This document shows positions 8,289 to 16,678 of a stretch of 64,000 bases of DNA, piece by piece. The position numbers and the translations under genes were made by a program. Each line of letters starts with the position of its first letter. Within the stretch, counting starts at the first letter, position 1. Origin of the DNA: Pseudactinotalea terrae (GTDB lineage: Bacteria; Actinomycetota; Actinomycetes; Actinomycetales; Beutenbergiaceae); the NCBI RefSeq assembly GCF_009733845.1, contig NZ_WNXZ01000009.1, positions 61,853-125,852 of the forward strand, in the 5' to 3' direction. The notes below the pieces were generated by a model. That model made no database searches. It saw only the letters and a program-made list of their open reading frames with translations, and was not told the origin of the DNA.

Positions 8289-9128
8289 ATGACGCGCTCG
8301 CCTGTCGGCACCCTGCTGGGCATGCGCCCGCACGCGGTGGACAGCGAGGCGCTGCGTCGCACGGTCGGCGGCCGCCTCGTGGTGATCACCGGGGCCTCCC
8401 GCGGGATCGGGCGGGCCGTGGCACTGCGGTGCGCGGCCGCCGGTGCGCACGTGCTGCTGCTCGCGCGGGATGCGGCGGCGCTCGCGAGCGTGGCCGGCGA
8501 GGTCCGCTCGGCAGGTGGCGAGGCCACCGTGCACGCGGTCGACCTGCGCGACCTCGAGGCCGCGACAGCTGCGGGGGAGCGAATCGTCGCCGAGCACGGC
8601 GCACCCGCGCTGCTGGTCTCGAACGCCGGCCACAGCATCCACCGCGATCTCGTGAGCTACGCCGATCGTCTCCACGACGTCACCCGCCTGGCCGGGGTCA
8701 ACCTGCTCGGCCCCGTTGCGCTCGCGCTGCCGATCCTCGTGGCGATGCGACGGGCCCGGCAGGGACAGCTGATCTCGGTCGGCACGGTCGGGATGGCGCT
8801 GCCCGGACCTGGCTGGTCGGTCTACACCGCCACGAAGGCCGGGTTCGACGCCTGGTTGCGGTCGGTCTCGCCCGAGCTGGCAGCCGACGGCGTGGCCGTG
8901 ACCTCGATCCACCTCCCGCTCACCCGGACCGCCATGAGTGCACCGACCTACGCGCGCACACGCCTGCCGGCGCTGTCCGCCGACGACGCCGCGACCTGGG
9001 TCTGTCGGGCCGCGCTCACCCGTGCTCGGGTCATCAGCCCGTGGTGGGGTCGTCTCGGCGCGGTGGCCACGGCAGCGTTCCCGAGCACGGCCGACCGGCT
9101 GGCCGAGGCGATCTGGCGGCGGTCGTGA
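8289..9128 (+). CDS. Short-chain dehydrogenase/reductase
   Basis: A 279-residue classical SDR, NAD(P)-dependent. Visible: cofactor loop TGASRGIG near residue 38, NAG in the fourth strand, and YTATK as the catalytic Tyr-x3-Lys. The residue 13 positions before the Tyr, usually the catalytic Ser, is Thr (VGTVGM). The substrate is unknown. Its stop overlaps the GTG of the adenylate-forming ligase (GTGA), so the two are translationally coupled and probably act in sequence, for example acyl or aryl acid activation with a reduction. A C-terminal hydrophobic stretch could associate with membrane but is weak. Confidence 0.85.
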   Translation: MTRSPVGTLLGMRPHAVDSEALRRTVGGRLVVITGASRGIGRAVALRCAAAGAHVLLLARDAAALASVAGEVRSAGGEATVHAVDLRDLEAATAAGERIVAEHGAPALLVSNAGHSIHRDLVSYADRLHDVTRLAGVNLLGPVALALPILVAMRRARQGQLISVGTVGMALPGPGWSVYTATKAGFDAWLRSVSPELAADGVAVTSIHLPLTRTAMSAPTYARTRLPALSADDAATWVCRAALTRARVISPWWGRLGAVATAAFPSTADRLAEAIWRRS

Positions 9129-10615
9129 GCGGCGCGCACACACCCGCCTGGCACGCGGTCCCCGATGCGGTCGAGGTGGCCGGCCAGTGGCGGCCCGCCG
9201 ACATCCGCGGCTTGCCCGCGACGCTCCGCTACGGCGCAAGCCTGTCCGGTGTCGCGCTCGCTGCCGCGCGCGGGCGGCCGCGCAAGGAGCTCCTGGTCGA
9301 CGACCTGGGACCGTTGTTCGGATCCGCTCTCGAGGCGGCCGTGGACAGCGTCGCGGCCGCCGTGGCTGCTGCGGTGCGGCAGGGTGCAGGCAAGGAGATC
9401 GGCGTCTGCGCAGCCAGCCACCGCGGGCTGCTGGCCGGCGTCACCGCGATCGGCGCGCTCGGCCTGGACTGCGCGCTGGTGCCGGCATCGGCGGGCAGCG
9501 AGGTGCTGGCAGCCGCCCTCGCGGACGTCGACGTCGTTCTGGTCGACGACACCACCGTGGCAGCGGTCCGCGCGGCGGCGCCTCATGCACGCGCCTTCGA
9601 TGTGATCGCGCTGGCTCAGCGCTCGCCGGGCCGGTCGCTGCGTTCGGTGCCGCGGCCTCGCAAGACCGGCTCGCTGCGGCTGCTCACCTCCGGCACCACC
9701 GGCACCCCGAAGACGACCGAGCGCGGCAGCGCCGCCTTCGGGCAGCTGGCGACGCTGCTCAGCCTGATGCGTGCCCTCGACCTGCGCCGCGACGAGCCGG
9801 TCGTGGTCGCCCCGCCCCTCTCGCACGGTCATGGGCTCTTGGTGCTCACCGCGGCCCTGGTGGTCGGCGCACCCGCCGCGCTGGGCCAGGGCCGCGACGG
9901 CGCTGGTCTGATCGAGCTCATCCACAGCCACGCCGCCGGCGTGCTCGCGGTGGTGCCCGCCCAGCTGGCGATGGTGCTCGACGCGCTCGAGGCCGAGGAG
10001 GCTGCGGGGGCGCCAGGATCGGGGCTCGGATCGCTGCGGCGCATCGCGACCGGGTCCGCGCCGCTGAGTGCCGAGCTCGCCGAACGTACCCACCGGCTGC
10101 TGGGGGAGCAGCTGGTGGACTTCTACGGATCCAGCGAGGCGGGCACCGCCACGATCGCCACGCCCGAGGACCTGCGGGACGCGCCCGGCACGGTCGGCCG
10201 CCCTGCTGCGGGCGTCCGGATCGAGATCGTCGACGGCGAAGGGACGCCCCTCCCGGCGGGCGAGGTCGGTCAGGTGCGCATCACCTCGCCATGGCGCGCG
10301 ACATCCGTCACCGAGCAGGAGGTCGAGGTCGGCGATCTCGGTCACCTCGACGAGAGCGGCCGGCTGTTCGTGCACGGCCGCTCCGACGGTGTCGTGGTCG
10401 TCGGCGGCCACAACGTCTCGATCATGCGTGTCCACGACTGGTTCGTCGCACAGCCCGGGGTGAGCACCGCCGTCGTGCAGGTGCTGCCGCACCCCGAGCT
10501 CGGGCACGAGCTCAGCGTCGAGGTGACGGGAGAGGCAGATCCTGCCGACCTGGCAGCCCGGGCGCTCGAGGAGCTCGGCTCGGCGGCGGCGCCGCGGCGC
10601 GTCGAGCGGGTCTGA
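9125..10615 (+). CDS. AMP-dependent synthetase/ligase (acyl-CoA synthetase-like), C-terminally short
   Basis: An adenylate-forming enzyme, 496 residues from a GTG overlapping the SDR stop. Visible: P-loop-like A3 motif LLTSGTTGTPKTTE, A5 motif DFYGSSEAGTA, and A7/A8 region GDLGHLDESG...VHGRSDGVVVVGG. The protein ends at APRRVERV, just where the family normally continues to the A10 motif with the catalytic lysine, so the second half-reaction or adenylation could be impaired. No alternative frame continues the domain. Coupled to the SDR; substrate unknown. Confidence 0.8.
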   Translation: MSGAHTPAWHAVPDAVEVAGQWRPADIRGLPATLRYGASLSGVALAAARGRPRKELLVDDLGPLFGSALEAAVDSVAAAVAAAVRQGAGKEIGVCAASHRGLLAGVTAIGALGLDCALVPASAGSEVLAAALADVDVVLVDDTTVAAVRAAAPHARAFDVIALAQRSPGRSLRSVPRPRKTGSLRLLTSGTTGTPKTTERGSAAFGQLATLLSLMRALDLRRDEPVVVAPPLSHGHGLLVLTAALVVGAPAALGQGRDGAGLIELIHSHAAGVLAVVPAQLAMVLDALEAEEAAGAPGSGLGSLRRIATGSAPLSAELAERTHRLLGEQLVDFYGSSEAGTATIATPEDLRDAPGTVGRPAAGVRIEIVDGEGTPLPAGEVGQVRITSPWRATSVTEQEVEVGDLGHLDESGRLFVHGRSDGVVVVGGHNVSIMRVHDWFVAQPGVSTAVVQVLPHPELGHELSVEVTGEADPADLAARALEELGSAAAPRRVERV

Positions 10616-10694
10616 GGCAGCACCAGGGGGCGCGCGCACCCCGGACGTGGACGCCGGCTGCCGCACCTGCCCCGGATCCGGCAGAGTGAGCCCC

Positions 10695-11714
10695 ATGAGA
10701 TACGTGATCATCGGTGCGGGTGCGATCGGCTCCGGCGTGGGCGGGCTGCTCGCCGACGCAGGTGCCCAGGTGCTGCTGGTGGCTCGGGGCGACCACCTCG
10801 CGACCATGCGTGAGGGTGGACTCACCGTGCGGATGCCCGACGGCGTGATCACCTGTCGACCGGAGGTCGCCGCGGAGCCGGCGGAGGTCGAGCTCCGGAG
10901 CGACGACGTGCTCGTCCTCACGACCAAGACCCACCAGGCGGCAGCCGCCCTGGCCGCATGGGCGGACGCGCCTGTGCACGATGCGGGCGAGGTGATCGGC
11001 ACGGCGGGGGAGCGGTTGCCGCTGCTCACCGCGCTGAACGGCGTCGCCTCCGAGGAGATCGCGCTGCGGTGGTTCGCACGGGTCCACGGGGTCTGCGTGT
11101 GGATGCCCGCGGTTCTTGCTCAGCCCGGCGAGGTGATCGTCCGCTGCGCGCCGGTGCGAGCCGTCCTGCACACGGCGCGCTACCCCGCGTCGTTGGCCGA
11201 CGACGGCGATGCCGCCTTCCTCGGTGAGCTTGCCGAGGAGTGGCGCCGGGCGGGCATCGAGGTCCCGACCCCCGAGGACGTCATGCCCTGGAAGTACCGC
11301 AAGCTCCTGAGCAACCTCGGCAATGCCGTGCAGGCGATCCTCGGCGACGGCCACAAGGGCGAGGACGTCGCCGAGGCGGCGCGTGCCGAGGCGCGCGAGC
11401 TGTACGCAGCGGCAGGCATCGAGATCAACTCCGAGGACTCCGAGCGAAACTCCCGGAACCAGCTCACCGTGGCGCCCGTTCCCGGCGCGCCCGAGCGGAT
11501 GGGTGGCTCGACCTGGCAGTCGTTGCAGCGTGGCACCGGCTCGGCCGAGACCGACTATCTCAACGGTGAGATCGTTGCGATCGCCCACCGCCTCGGGCGT
11601 TCCGCACCGGTCAACTCGGCCCTCGCCACCCTCGTGCGGGCGGCGGCCGTCAGCGGGACGAAGCCGGGAGCGATGACGGCCGACGAGCTCCGCCGCGCGG
11701 TGTCACCGGGCTGA
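10695..11714 (+). CDS. Ketopantoate reductase family protein (PanE/ApbA-like)
   Basis: 339 residues, NADPH-dependent 2-keto acid reductase fold. Visible: N-terminal GAGAIGS, the Lys-containing helix MPWKYRKLLSNLGNAV, and the C-terminal SSTWQSL-like segment (GGSTWQSLQRGTGSAETDYLNGEI) with a conserved Glu. Could make pantoate for CoA or act on another keto acid; many actinobacteria carry several paralogues. CAGAGT lies 7 nt before the ATG with no Shine-Dalgarno, so a leaderless transcript is possible. No partner gene is evident. Confidence 0.8.
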   Translation: MRYVIIGAGAIGSGVGGLLADAGAQVLLVARGDHLATMREGGLTVRMPDGVITCRPEVAAEPAEVELRSDDVLVLTTKTHQAAAALAAWADAPVHDAGEVIGTAGERLPLLTALNGVASEEIALRWFARVHGVCVWMPAVLAQPGEVIVRCAPVRAVLHTARYPASLADDGDAAFLGELAEEWRRAGIEVPTPEDVMPWKYRKLLSNLGNAVQAILGDGHKGEDVAEAARAEARELYAAAGIEINSEDSERNSRNQLTVAPVPGAPERMGGSTWQSLQRGTGSAETDYLNGEIVAIAHRLGRSAPVNSALATLVRAAAVSGTKPGAMTADELRRAVSPG

Positions 11715-11755
11715 CGCCGGAGTTCCATGTGAACAGAAACGAAAGGTCATGACCT

Positions 11756-11811
11756 GGTGGCAAGTGGCTGCAACTTGCCGCTGTACCGTTTCAAATCCGG
11801 AGGTTGCCACC
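11756..11811. promoter_or_regulatory. Inverted repeats upstream of sugar-importer operon 1 (candidate operator)
   Basis: GGCAAGT (11759-11765) and ACTTGCC (11773-11779) form a perfect inverted repeat with a 7-nt gap. A further TTGCCACC (11804-11811) is the reverse complement of GGTGGCAA (11756-11763). They sit 70-120 bp before the binding-protein start and look like repressor half-sites. No regulator gene is adjacent. Confidence 0.45.
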
Positions 11812-11878
11812 TAGCATGACGGCGGGTCCCCGACGCGAGCAGGGACCGTCTCTCGACAAAGACGCGAAAGGCTCCACG

Positions 11879-13216
11879 ATGGGCACCTCACGACGACAGT
11901 TCTTGACCCTCGCTTCCATGGGCGCGGTCGGTGCAGGCCTCGGCCTCGCAGGCTGCAGCCGCGGTGGCGACGACGGCGGCGGCAACGGTGCCGGCGGTGG
12001 TGACGCGGGCGGCGGTGGTGGTGACGGCACCGCCCTGACCTTCACCTGGTGGGGCAACCCCGTTCGCAACGAGAACACCTCTGCGCTGCTCTCGGCCTAC
12101 CAGGAGGCGAACCCCGAGGTCTCCATCGAGGAGCAGCCGGGCGAGTGGGCGAGCTACTGGGACCGGTTGGCGACCCAGACCGCCGGCGGCACGGCTCCCG
12201 ATGTGATCCAGATGGACATGGCGTACATCAGCGAGTACGGCGCGCGCGGCGCCCTCCTCGACCTCGCCGAGCACGGCATCGACGTCTCGAAGTTCGTCGA
12301 GGGCACGGCCGACTCCGGCGACTTGGAGGGCCAGACCTTCGGCGTCAACGCGGGTATCAACACGCCCACGGTGATGGTCCGCAAGGACATCCTGGACGAG
12401 CTCGGCATCGAGATGCCCGACGACACCACGTGGACGTGGGACGACTGGCTGGCGCTGGGTACCGAGATCTCGGAGGCATCCGGAGGCGAGGTCGTGGGCA
12501 CCTCGACCTTTATCTCCAACGACGCGATGTTCAGCGGCTGGTTGCGGCAGCAGGGCAAGGAGCTGTTCGTCTCGGGCAACCAGCCAGGCTTCGCTGTCGA
12601 GGACGTGGTGACCTGGCTGGAGTTCCACCAGCAGTTCGCGGACGCCGGAGCGATCCCCACGGCGTCGGAGATCACCGAGGACTCCAGCGTGGCCTTCGAC
12701 CAGGGCGCCTTCATCGTGGGCAACACCGCGATGAACGTGTACTGGTCGAACCAGCTGCAGGCCGTGGCCGAGGCCTCAGGCGGGGACATCGCGATGCTGC
12801 GGTTCCCGAGCATCGACGGTGACGCGACGACACGCAAGGCCTGGTACAAGGCCTCGATGCTGTGGTCGGTGTCGGCGACGACGGAGAACCCTGAAGCCGC
12901 CGTCGAGCTGATCAACTGGATCGTCAACTCGCCCGACGCCGGCGCGATCGAGCTCGCCGAGCGCGGGATCCCCGCCAACACCGAGGTGGCCGAGTCGATC
13001 TCGGCGGATCTGTCGGAGAACCAGCAGCGGGTGCTGCAGTTCATCAACGACATCGTTCCCGAGCTGGGCGACACCCCGATCGCGCCCCCGCCCGGCGGTG
13101 GTCAGTTCGGCACCCTGCTGTTCCGCTATGCGACCGACATGCTGTTCGGGAACATCGACGCCGCCGGCGCGGCTCAGGGGTTCTACGACGAGCTCGTCGC
13201 GTCGCTCGGTGGCTGA
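11879..13216 (+). CDS. CUT1 sugar ABC transporter, substrate-binding lipoprotein (system 1)
   Basis: 445 residues; captures an oligosaccharide outside the membrane. The N-terminus SRRQFLTLASMG...GLAGCSRG has a twin-arginine-like signal and a lipobox (LAGC) followed by a Gly/Asp linker, so it is a lipid-anchored extracellular protein. The mature part has family-1 binding-protein features (TFTWWGNP, an early GTAPDVIQMD block, a Trp-rich middle). The ATG at 11879 is chosen because the signal peptide begins there. It heads an operon with two permeases; no ATPase gene accompanies it. Sugar unknown. Confidence 0.9.
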   Translation: MGTSRRQFLTLASMGAVGAGLGLAGCSRGGDDGGGNGAGGGDAGGGGGDGTALTFTWWGNPVRNENTSALLSAYQEANPEVSIEEQPGEWASYWDRLATQTAGGTAPDVIQMDMAYISEYGARGALLDLAEHGIDVSKFVEGTADSGDLEGQTFGVNAGINTPTVMVRKDILDELGIEMPDDTTWTWDDWLALGTEISEASGGEVVGTSTFISNDAMFSGWLRQQGKELFVSGNQPGFAVEDVVTWLEFHQQFADAGAIPTASEITEDSSVAFDQGAFIVGNTAMNVYWSNQLQAVAEASGGDIAMLRFPSIDGDATTRKAWYKASMLWSVSATTENPEAAVELINWIVNSPDAGAIELAERGIPANTEVAESISADLSENQQRVLQFINDIVPELGDTPIAPPPGGGQFGTLLFRYATDMLFGNIDAAGAAQGFYDELVASLGG

Positions 13217-13219
13217 TTC

Positions 13220-14176
13220 ATGAGTGCGATCTCCGAGCTCTCGAAGCTGAAGACACGGCGGGCGCGGACGCCGGAGGAGCGGGCTGCGGCTCGCAAGGAG
13301 GCGGGTCGGGACAACAAGGCCGGCTACCTGTTCCTGCTGCCGTGGCTCGTGGGCCTGTTCGCCTTCACGTTGGGCCCGATGCTGGCGTCGTTGTACCTGT
13401 CGCTGACCGACTACAACCTCATCCAGACACCGGAGTTCATCGGGCTGGACAACTATGCGCGGATGCTGGAGGACGCTCGGCTGCACAAGTCGTTGCAGGT
13501 GACCTTCACCTATGTGGTGGTCGGTGTGCCCGCGCAGCTGGCGTTGGCGCTGGCGATCGCGTTGCTGCTAGACAAGGGCATGCGGGGGTTGGCGTTCTAC
13601 CGGTCGGTGTTCTATCTGCCCTCGATGCTGGGCGGGTCGGTCGCCATCGCGCTGTTGTGGCGGCAGATCTTCGGCACCGGGGGCCTGGTGAACCAGGTCC
13701 TGCAGCTGCTCGGGATCGACGCCACGACCGGCTACGTGTCCGATCCGGACTACGCGTTGTGGACGCTGATCCTGCTGCACGTGTGGACGTTCGGATCCCC
13801 GATGGTGATCTTCCTGGCGGGGCTGCGACAGATCCCGGGGATGTACTACGAGGCGGCGGCGCTGGACGGGGCGAACAAGCGCAAGCAGTTCGTGAGGATC
13901 ACGTTGCCGCTGCTGTCGCCGATCATCTTCTTCAACCTGGTGCTGCAGCTCATCGGGGCGTTCCAGTCCTTCACGCAGGCATTCATCGTCTCCAACGGCA
14001 CCGGCGGGCCATCTGACTCGACGTTGTTCTACACGTTGTATCTCTACGACCGGGGATGGGCGAATTTCCAGATGGGATACGCCTCGGCGATGGCCTGGCT
14101 GTTGCTGGTCATCATCGGCATCTTCACCGCCGTGAACTTCTTCGCTGCCAAGTACTGGGTCTTCTACGATGACTGA
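13220..14176 (+). CDS. CUT1 ABC transporter permease 1 (system 1)
   Basis: 318 residues, MalF/UgpA-type inner-membrane subunit with six predicted helices after a basic cytosolic N-terminus. The EAA loop that contacts the ATPase is YEAAALDGANKRKQFVRITLP. The start is 3 bp after the binding-protein stop. It is closely related to the permease at 26047-27033 (shared LFLLPW, SLTDYNL-like and MYYEAA blocks), so systems 1 and 3 probably arose by duplication. Confidence 0.9.
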   Translation: MSAISELSKLKTRRARTPEERAAARKEAGRDNKAGYLFLLPWLVGLFAFTLGPMLASLYLSLTDYNLIQTPEFIGLDNYARMLEDARLHKSLQVTFTYVVVGVPAQLALALAIALLLDKGMRGLAFYRSVFYLPSMLGGSVAIALLWRQIFGTGGLVNQVLQLLGIDATTGYVSDPDYALWTLILLHVWTFGSPMVIFLAGLRQIPGMYYEAAALDGANKRKQFVRITLPLLSPIIFFNLVLQLIGAFQSFTQAFIVSNGTGGPSDSTLFYTLYLYDRGWANFQMGYASAMAWLLLVIIGIFTAVNFFAAKYWVFYDD

Positions 14177-15089
14177 GCCGACGACGACGGAACGGGCCAC
14201 CGAGCCGATGACTGAGGATGCTGCGGACGAGCCGATGAGAGCGCCTGGCGCGAGTCGGTCGGGTTCGGTGGGCCGTTCATTGCTCAAGCATGTGCTGCTG
14301 ATCGCCGCGAGCCTGGCGATGATCTACCCGTTGGTGTGGATGCTCGTGTCTTCGCTGCGGCCCACCGAGGTGATCTTCCGGACCCCGGGGTTGTGGTTGA
14401 ACGAGCTGTACGTGGACAACTACATCTACGGCTGGACCGCGCTTGCGCGGCCGTTCGACTGGTACATCGTCAACTCCGGGATCGTGGTGCTGGGTGCGAT
14501 CGCGGGAAACCTGATCGCGTGCTCGCTGGCGGCGTACGCGTTCGCCCGGTTGCGGTTCCGGCTCAAGACGCTGTGGTTCGCGATCATGCTGATGACGATC
14601 ATGCTGCCCTACCACGTGGTCGTGGTGCCGCAGTACATCCTGTTCAACAACCTGGACATGGTGAACACGTTCCTGCCGTTGGTGCTGCCCAAGTTCTTGG
14701 CCACCGATGCGTTCTTCGTGTTCTTGATGGTGCAGTTCATCCGCGGGATCCCCACCGAGCTCGACGAGGCCGCCCGCATCGATGGTGCGGGCCACGTCCG
14801 CATCTTCGGGCAGGTGCTGATCCCGCTGATGATCCCGGCGCTGGCCACCACCGCGATCTTCACCTTCATCTGGACCTGGAGCGACTTCTTCACCTCGCTG
14901 ATCTACCTGACCAGCCCAGACATGTACACGGTCCCGATCGCATTGCGGTCGTTCCTGGACGCCACCTCCGGCAGCAACTGGGGCGCCATGTTCGCGATGT
15001 CCATCGTCTCCCTCGTGCCCATGTTCCTGGCCTTCCTCTTCGGCCAGAAGTACCTCGTCAAGGGCATCGCCACCACCGGCGGTAAGTAG
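14169..15089 (+). CDS. CUT1 ABC transporter permease 2 (system 1)
   Basis: 306 residues, MalG/UgpE-type subunit. It overlaps the previous gene by 8 bp. An unusual hydrophilic Thr/Glu-rich N-terminal ~35 residues precedes the first helix (LLIAASLAMIYPLVWML). EAA loop: ELDEAARIDGAGHVRIFGQ. It ends in KGIATTGGK, as in the permease at 25217-26050 (KGIATTGIK), again pointing to paralogy. The operon terminates at the hairpin before 15333. Confidence 0.9.
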   Translation: MTEPTTTERATEPMTEDAADEPMRAPGASRSGSVGRSLLKHVLLIAASLAMIYPLVWMLVSSLRPTEVIFRTPGLWLNELYVDNYIYGWTALARPFDWYIVNSGIVVLGAIAGNLIACSLAAYAFARLRFRLKTLWFAIMLMTIMLPYHVVVVPQYILFNNLDMVNTFLPLVLPKFLATDAFFVFLMVQFIRGIPTELDEAARIDGAGHVRIFGQVLIPLMIPALATTAIFTFIWTWSDFFTSLIYLTSPDMYTVPIALRSFLDATSGSNWGAMFAMSIVSLVPMFLAFLFGQKYLVKGIATTGGK

Positions 15090-15129
15090 CCCGGAACGGG
15101 CGAGCCTGACACGCGCTGCCCCGGTACAG

Positions 15130-15268
15130 GTTGCGGAACCCGCCGTGGTGGTGGGTTCCGCAACGCTGCCGTCCGCGATGCGTTGCGGGGCTGGCCGTTG
15201 TGGTCGCTTCCACAACGGCGGCGCGTCCTCGGCGTTGCCATACGCGGCGTTGCGATCACTTCCGCAAC
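15130..15268. repeat. Array of three 35-bp palindromic units with 17-bp spacers
   Basis: Units at 15130-15164, 15182-15216 and 15234-15268; both gaps are exactly 17 bp, so the period is 52 bp. All begin GTTGC and end CAAC. Unit 1 is a perfect 12-bp inverted repeat (GTTGCGGAACCC / GGGTTCCGCAAC), unit 2 has CGTTGTGG / CCACAACG, unit 3 is weaker. Spacer sequences are unrelated. A related pair lies at 57577-57661. It fills most of the intergenic space between two convergent operons. Confidence 0.65.
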
Positions 15269-15282
15269 ATCCGGGTGAACGC

Positions 15283-15322
15283 AGAAGCGCCGCGTGAGGA
15301 CTGCTCCTCACGCGGCGCTTCT
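15283..15322. terminator. Bidirectional hairpin between convergent operons
   Basis: A perfect 18-bp stem (AGAAGCGCCGCGTGAGGA and its complement) around a CTGC loop. Placed between the plus-strand importer and the minus-strand phosphodiesterase gene, it probably terminates both; each end finishes in a short CTTCT/AGAAG tract. Confidence 0.75.
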
Positions 15323-15332
15323 TCGTGCGCGC

Positions 15333-16646
15333 TCAGACCGGCTGCGCTGCCTTCACCAGCAGCTCGTCCAGGACCGCGCCCTCGGCGGCCGGGAGCTCGA
15401 TCCCGAGCAGCGCGGCGAACGTGGGGGCCTCGTCGAGCATGCTGCGACGGCCGGCATCGGCGCCGGGGGTGAACCCCGGCCCGGTGCCGATGAACACCGG
15501 CTGGCCACCGTGCCGCGGCGCGTGCCCGTGGTTGCCGATGTACGGCGGGAAGTCGTCGTCGCCCTTGCGCACGATCGGCCGACGACCCAGGACCATGCCC
15601 ACGATGACGCCTGGCTCGGACTCCACCACGTAGTCGAACGGGCCGTCGAGCCCGTAGTCGCGCAGCGACTCCTGCGAGGTCCAGAACTTCTCGATCCGGT
15701 ACTCCTGGTTCTCCTCGATCTCCGCGAGCAGGGCCGCCACCTCGGCGCGACGCTCCGGGGTGATGTCATCGGCGAGGAACAGCTGACCCGAGAACCCGGC
15801 ACCGAGGCAGAACACGTCGTAGTCCACCAGCCTGCCCTCGCCGTCGGTGCGCAGGAACCCGCGCTCAGCGAAGATCGAGTTGAGGTTGGTGTGCTGCTCG
15901 GTGTCGAGATGCCCGTGGTCGGAGACCAGCACGATGTTGGTCGACTCCAGGTCGCCGTTGTCGGTGAGCGCCTGCAGGAAGGTGCCCAGCGTGGCGTCCA
16001 CCTCCCGCAGCGCCTGCTCGACGTGCGGGCCGTAGCTGCCACCCGCATGGCGAGCGGAGTCCACCTCCACCAGGTGCACGAACATCACATCGGGACGCTC
16101 GTGGCGCAGGATCTGCTCCGAGACGTGGTTGACGAACGGGAAGTAGTTGCGCTTCGGTCCCTCGATCACCTTGTCCAGGTTCGGCAGGATGTAGCGCTCG
16201 AGGCTCGCCTCGTTCGTCGTCTTCCGGTACTGGTCCTCCAGACCGTCGAAGACCTGCGGGCTGGCGATCTCCGGCACCAGCCAGTCGACGTCGCGCTCGT
16301 TGCCTGTCACCGGCCACTGCACGGCGGCGACGCTCAGCCCCGCGGCCTTCGCGGCCTCGAAGATGGTCGGCACGCGGATCATCTCCGCGTTCCAGAACCA
16401 CTCAGACCTATCACCGTTCCCGGGCTGGAACTGCAGGTTGTTGAAGATCCCGCTCCGTGCCGGCGGGCAACCGGTGGTCTGTGCCGTGTGGTTCGGGTAC
16501 GTCACCGAGGGGTAGATCCCCTCGATCTCGGCGACAGCCGCTCGCTCAAGGATCTGAGCGAATGCCGGCAGCGTCGCGGCGAACGGGATGTCGTCGGTGT
16601 GCATCGCGTCGACGGACACCACCAACAGCTTGTGAGGTGTGCTCAC
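15333..16646 (-). CDS. Nucleotide pyrophosphatase/phosphodiesterase family protein
   Basis: 437 residues of the alkaline-phosphatase superfamily, two-zinc phosphodiesterase type. Visible metal and nucleophile blocks in order: VVSVDAM (Asp), YPSVTYPNHT (nucleophilic Thr in the ENPP-style context), HLVEVDSARHAGG (Asp/His), VLVSDHGHLD (Asp-His) and GNHGHAPRHGG (His). No signal peptide, so it should act in the cytosol. It is the last gene of an operon with a UgpB-like importer, separated from the binding protein by 32 bp. I infer hydrolysis of an imported phosphodiester such as a glycerophosphodiester; the exact substrate is open. Confidence 0.85.
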   Translation of the reverse strand: MSTPHKLLVVSVDAMHTDDIPFAATLPAFAQILERAAVAEIEGIYPSVTYPNHTAQTTGCPPARSGIFNNLQFQPGNGDRSEWFWNAEMIRVPTIFEAAKAAGLSVAAVQWPVTGNERDVDWLVPEIASPQVFDGLEDQYRKTTNEASLERYILPNLDKVIEGPKRNYFPFVNHVSEQILRHERPDVMFVHLVEVDSARHAGGSYGPHVEQALREVDATLGTFLQALTDNGDLESTNIVLVSDHGHLDTEQHTNLNSIFAERGFLRTDGEGRLVDYDVFCLGAGFSGQLFLADDITPERRAEVAALLAEIEENQEYRIEKFWTSQESLRDYGLDGPFDYVVESEPGVIVGMVLGRRPIVRKGDDDFPPYIGNHGHAPRHGGQPVFIGTGPGFTPGADAGRRSMLDEAPTFAALLGIELPAAEGAVLDELLVKAAQPV

Positions 16647-16678
16647 GGTCCCCTGCTCTCTCTCGGGTGGGGTGTCGG

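Noticed and set aside
6057..9128. 1023-codon plus-strand frame running across galE and the DUF1990 gene
   Set aside because: Only its last 279 codons (SDR) are protein-like; the rest is antisense to recognised genes.
15130..15268. CRISPR array
   Set aside because: Units are palindromic and differ from each other at many positions, spacers are only 17 bp, and no cas genes are near.
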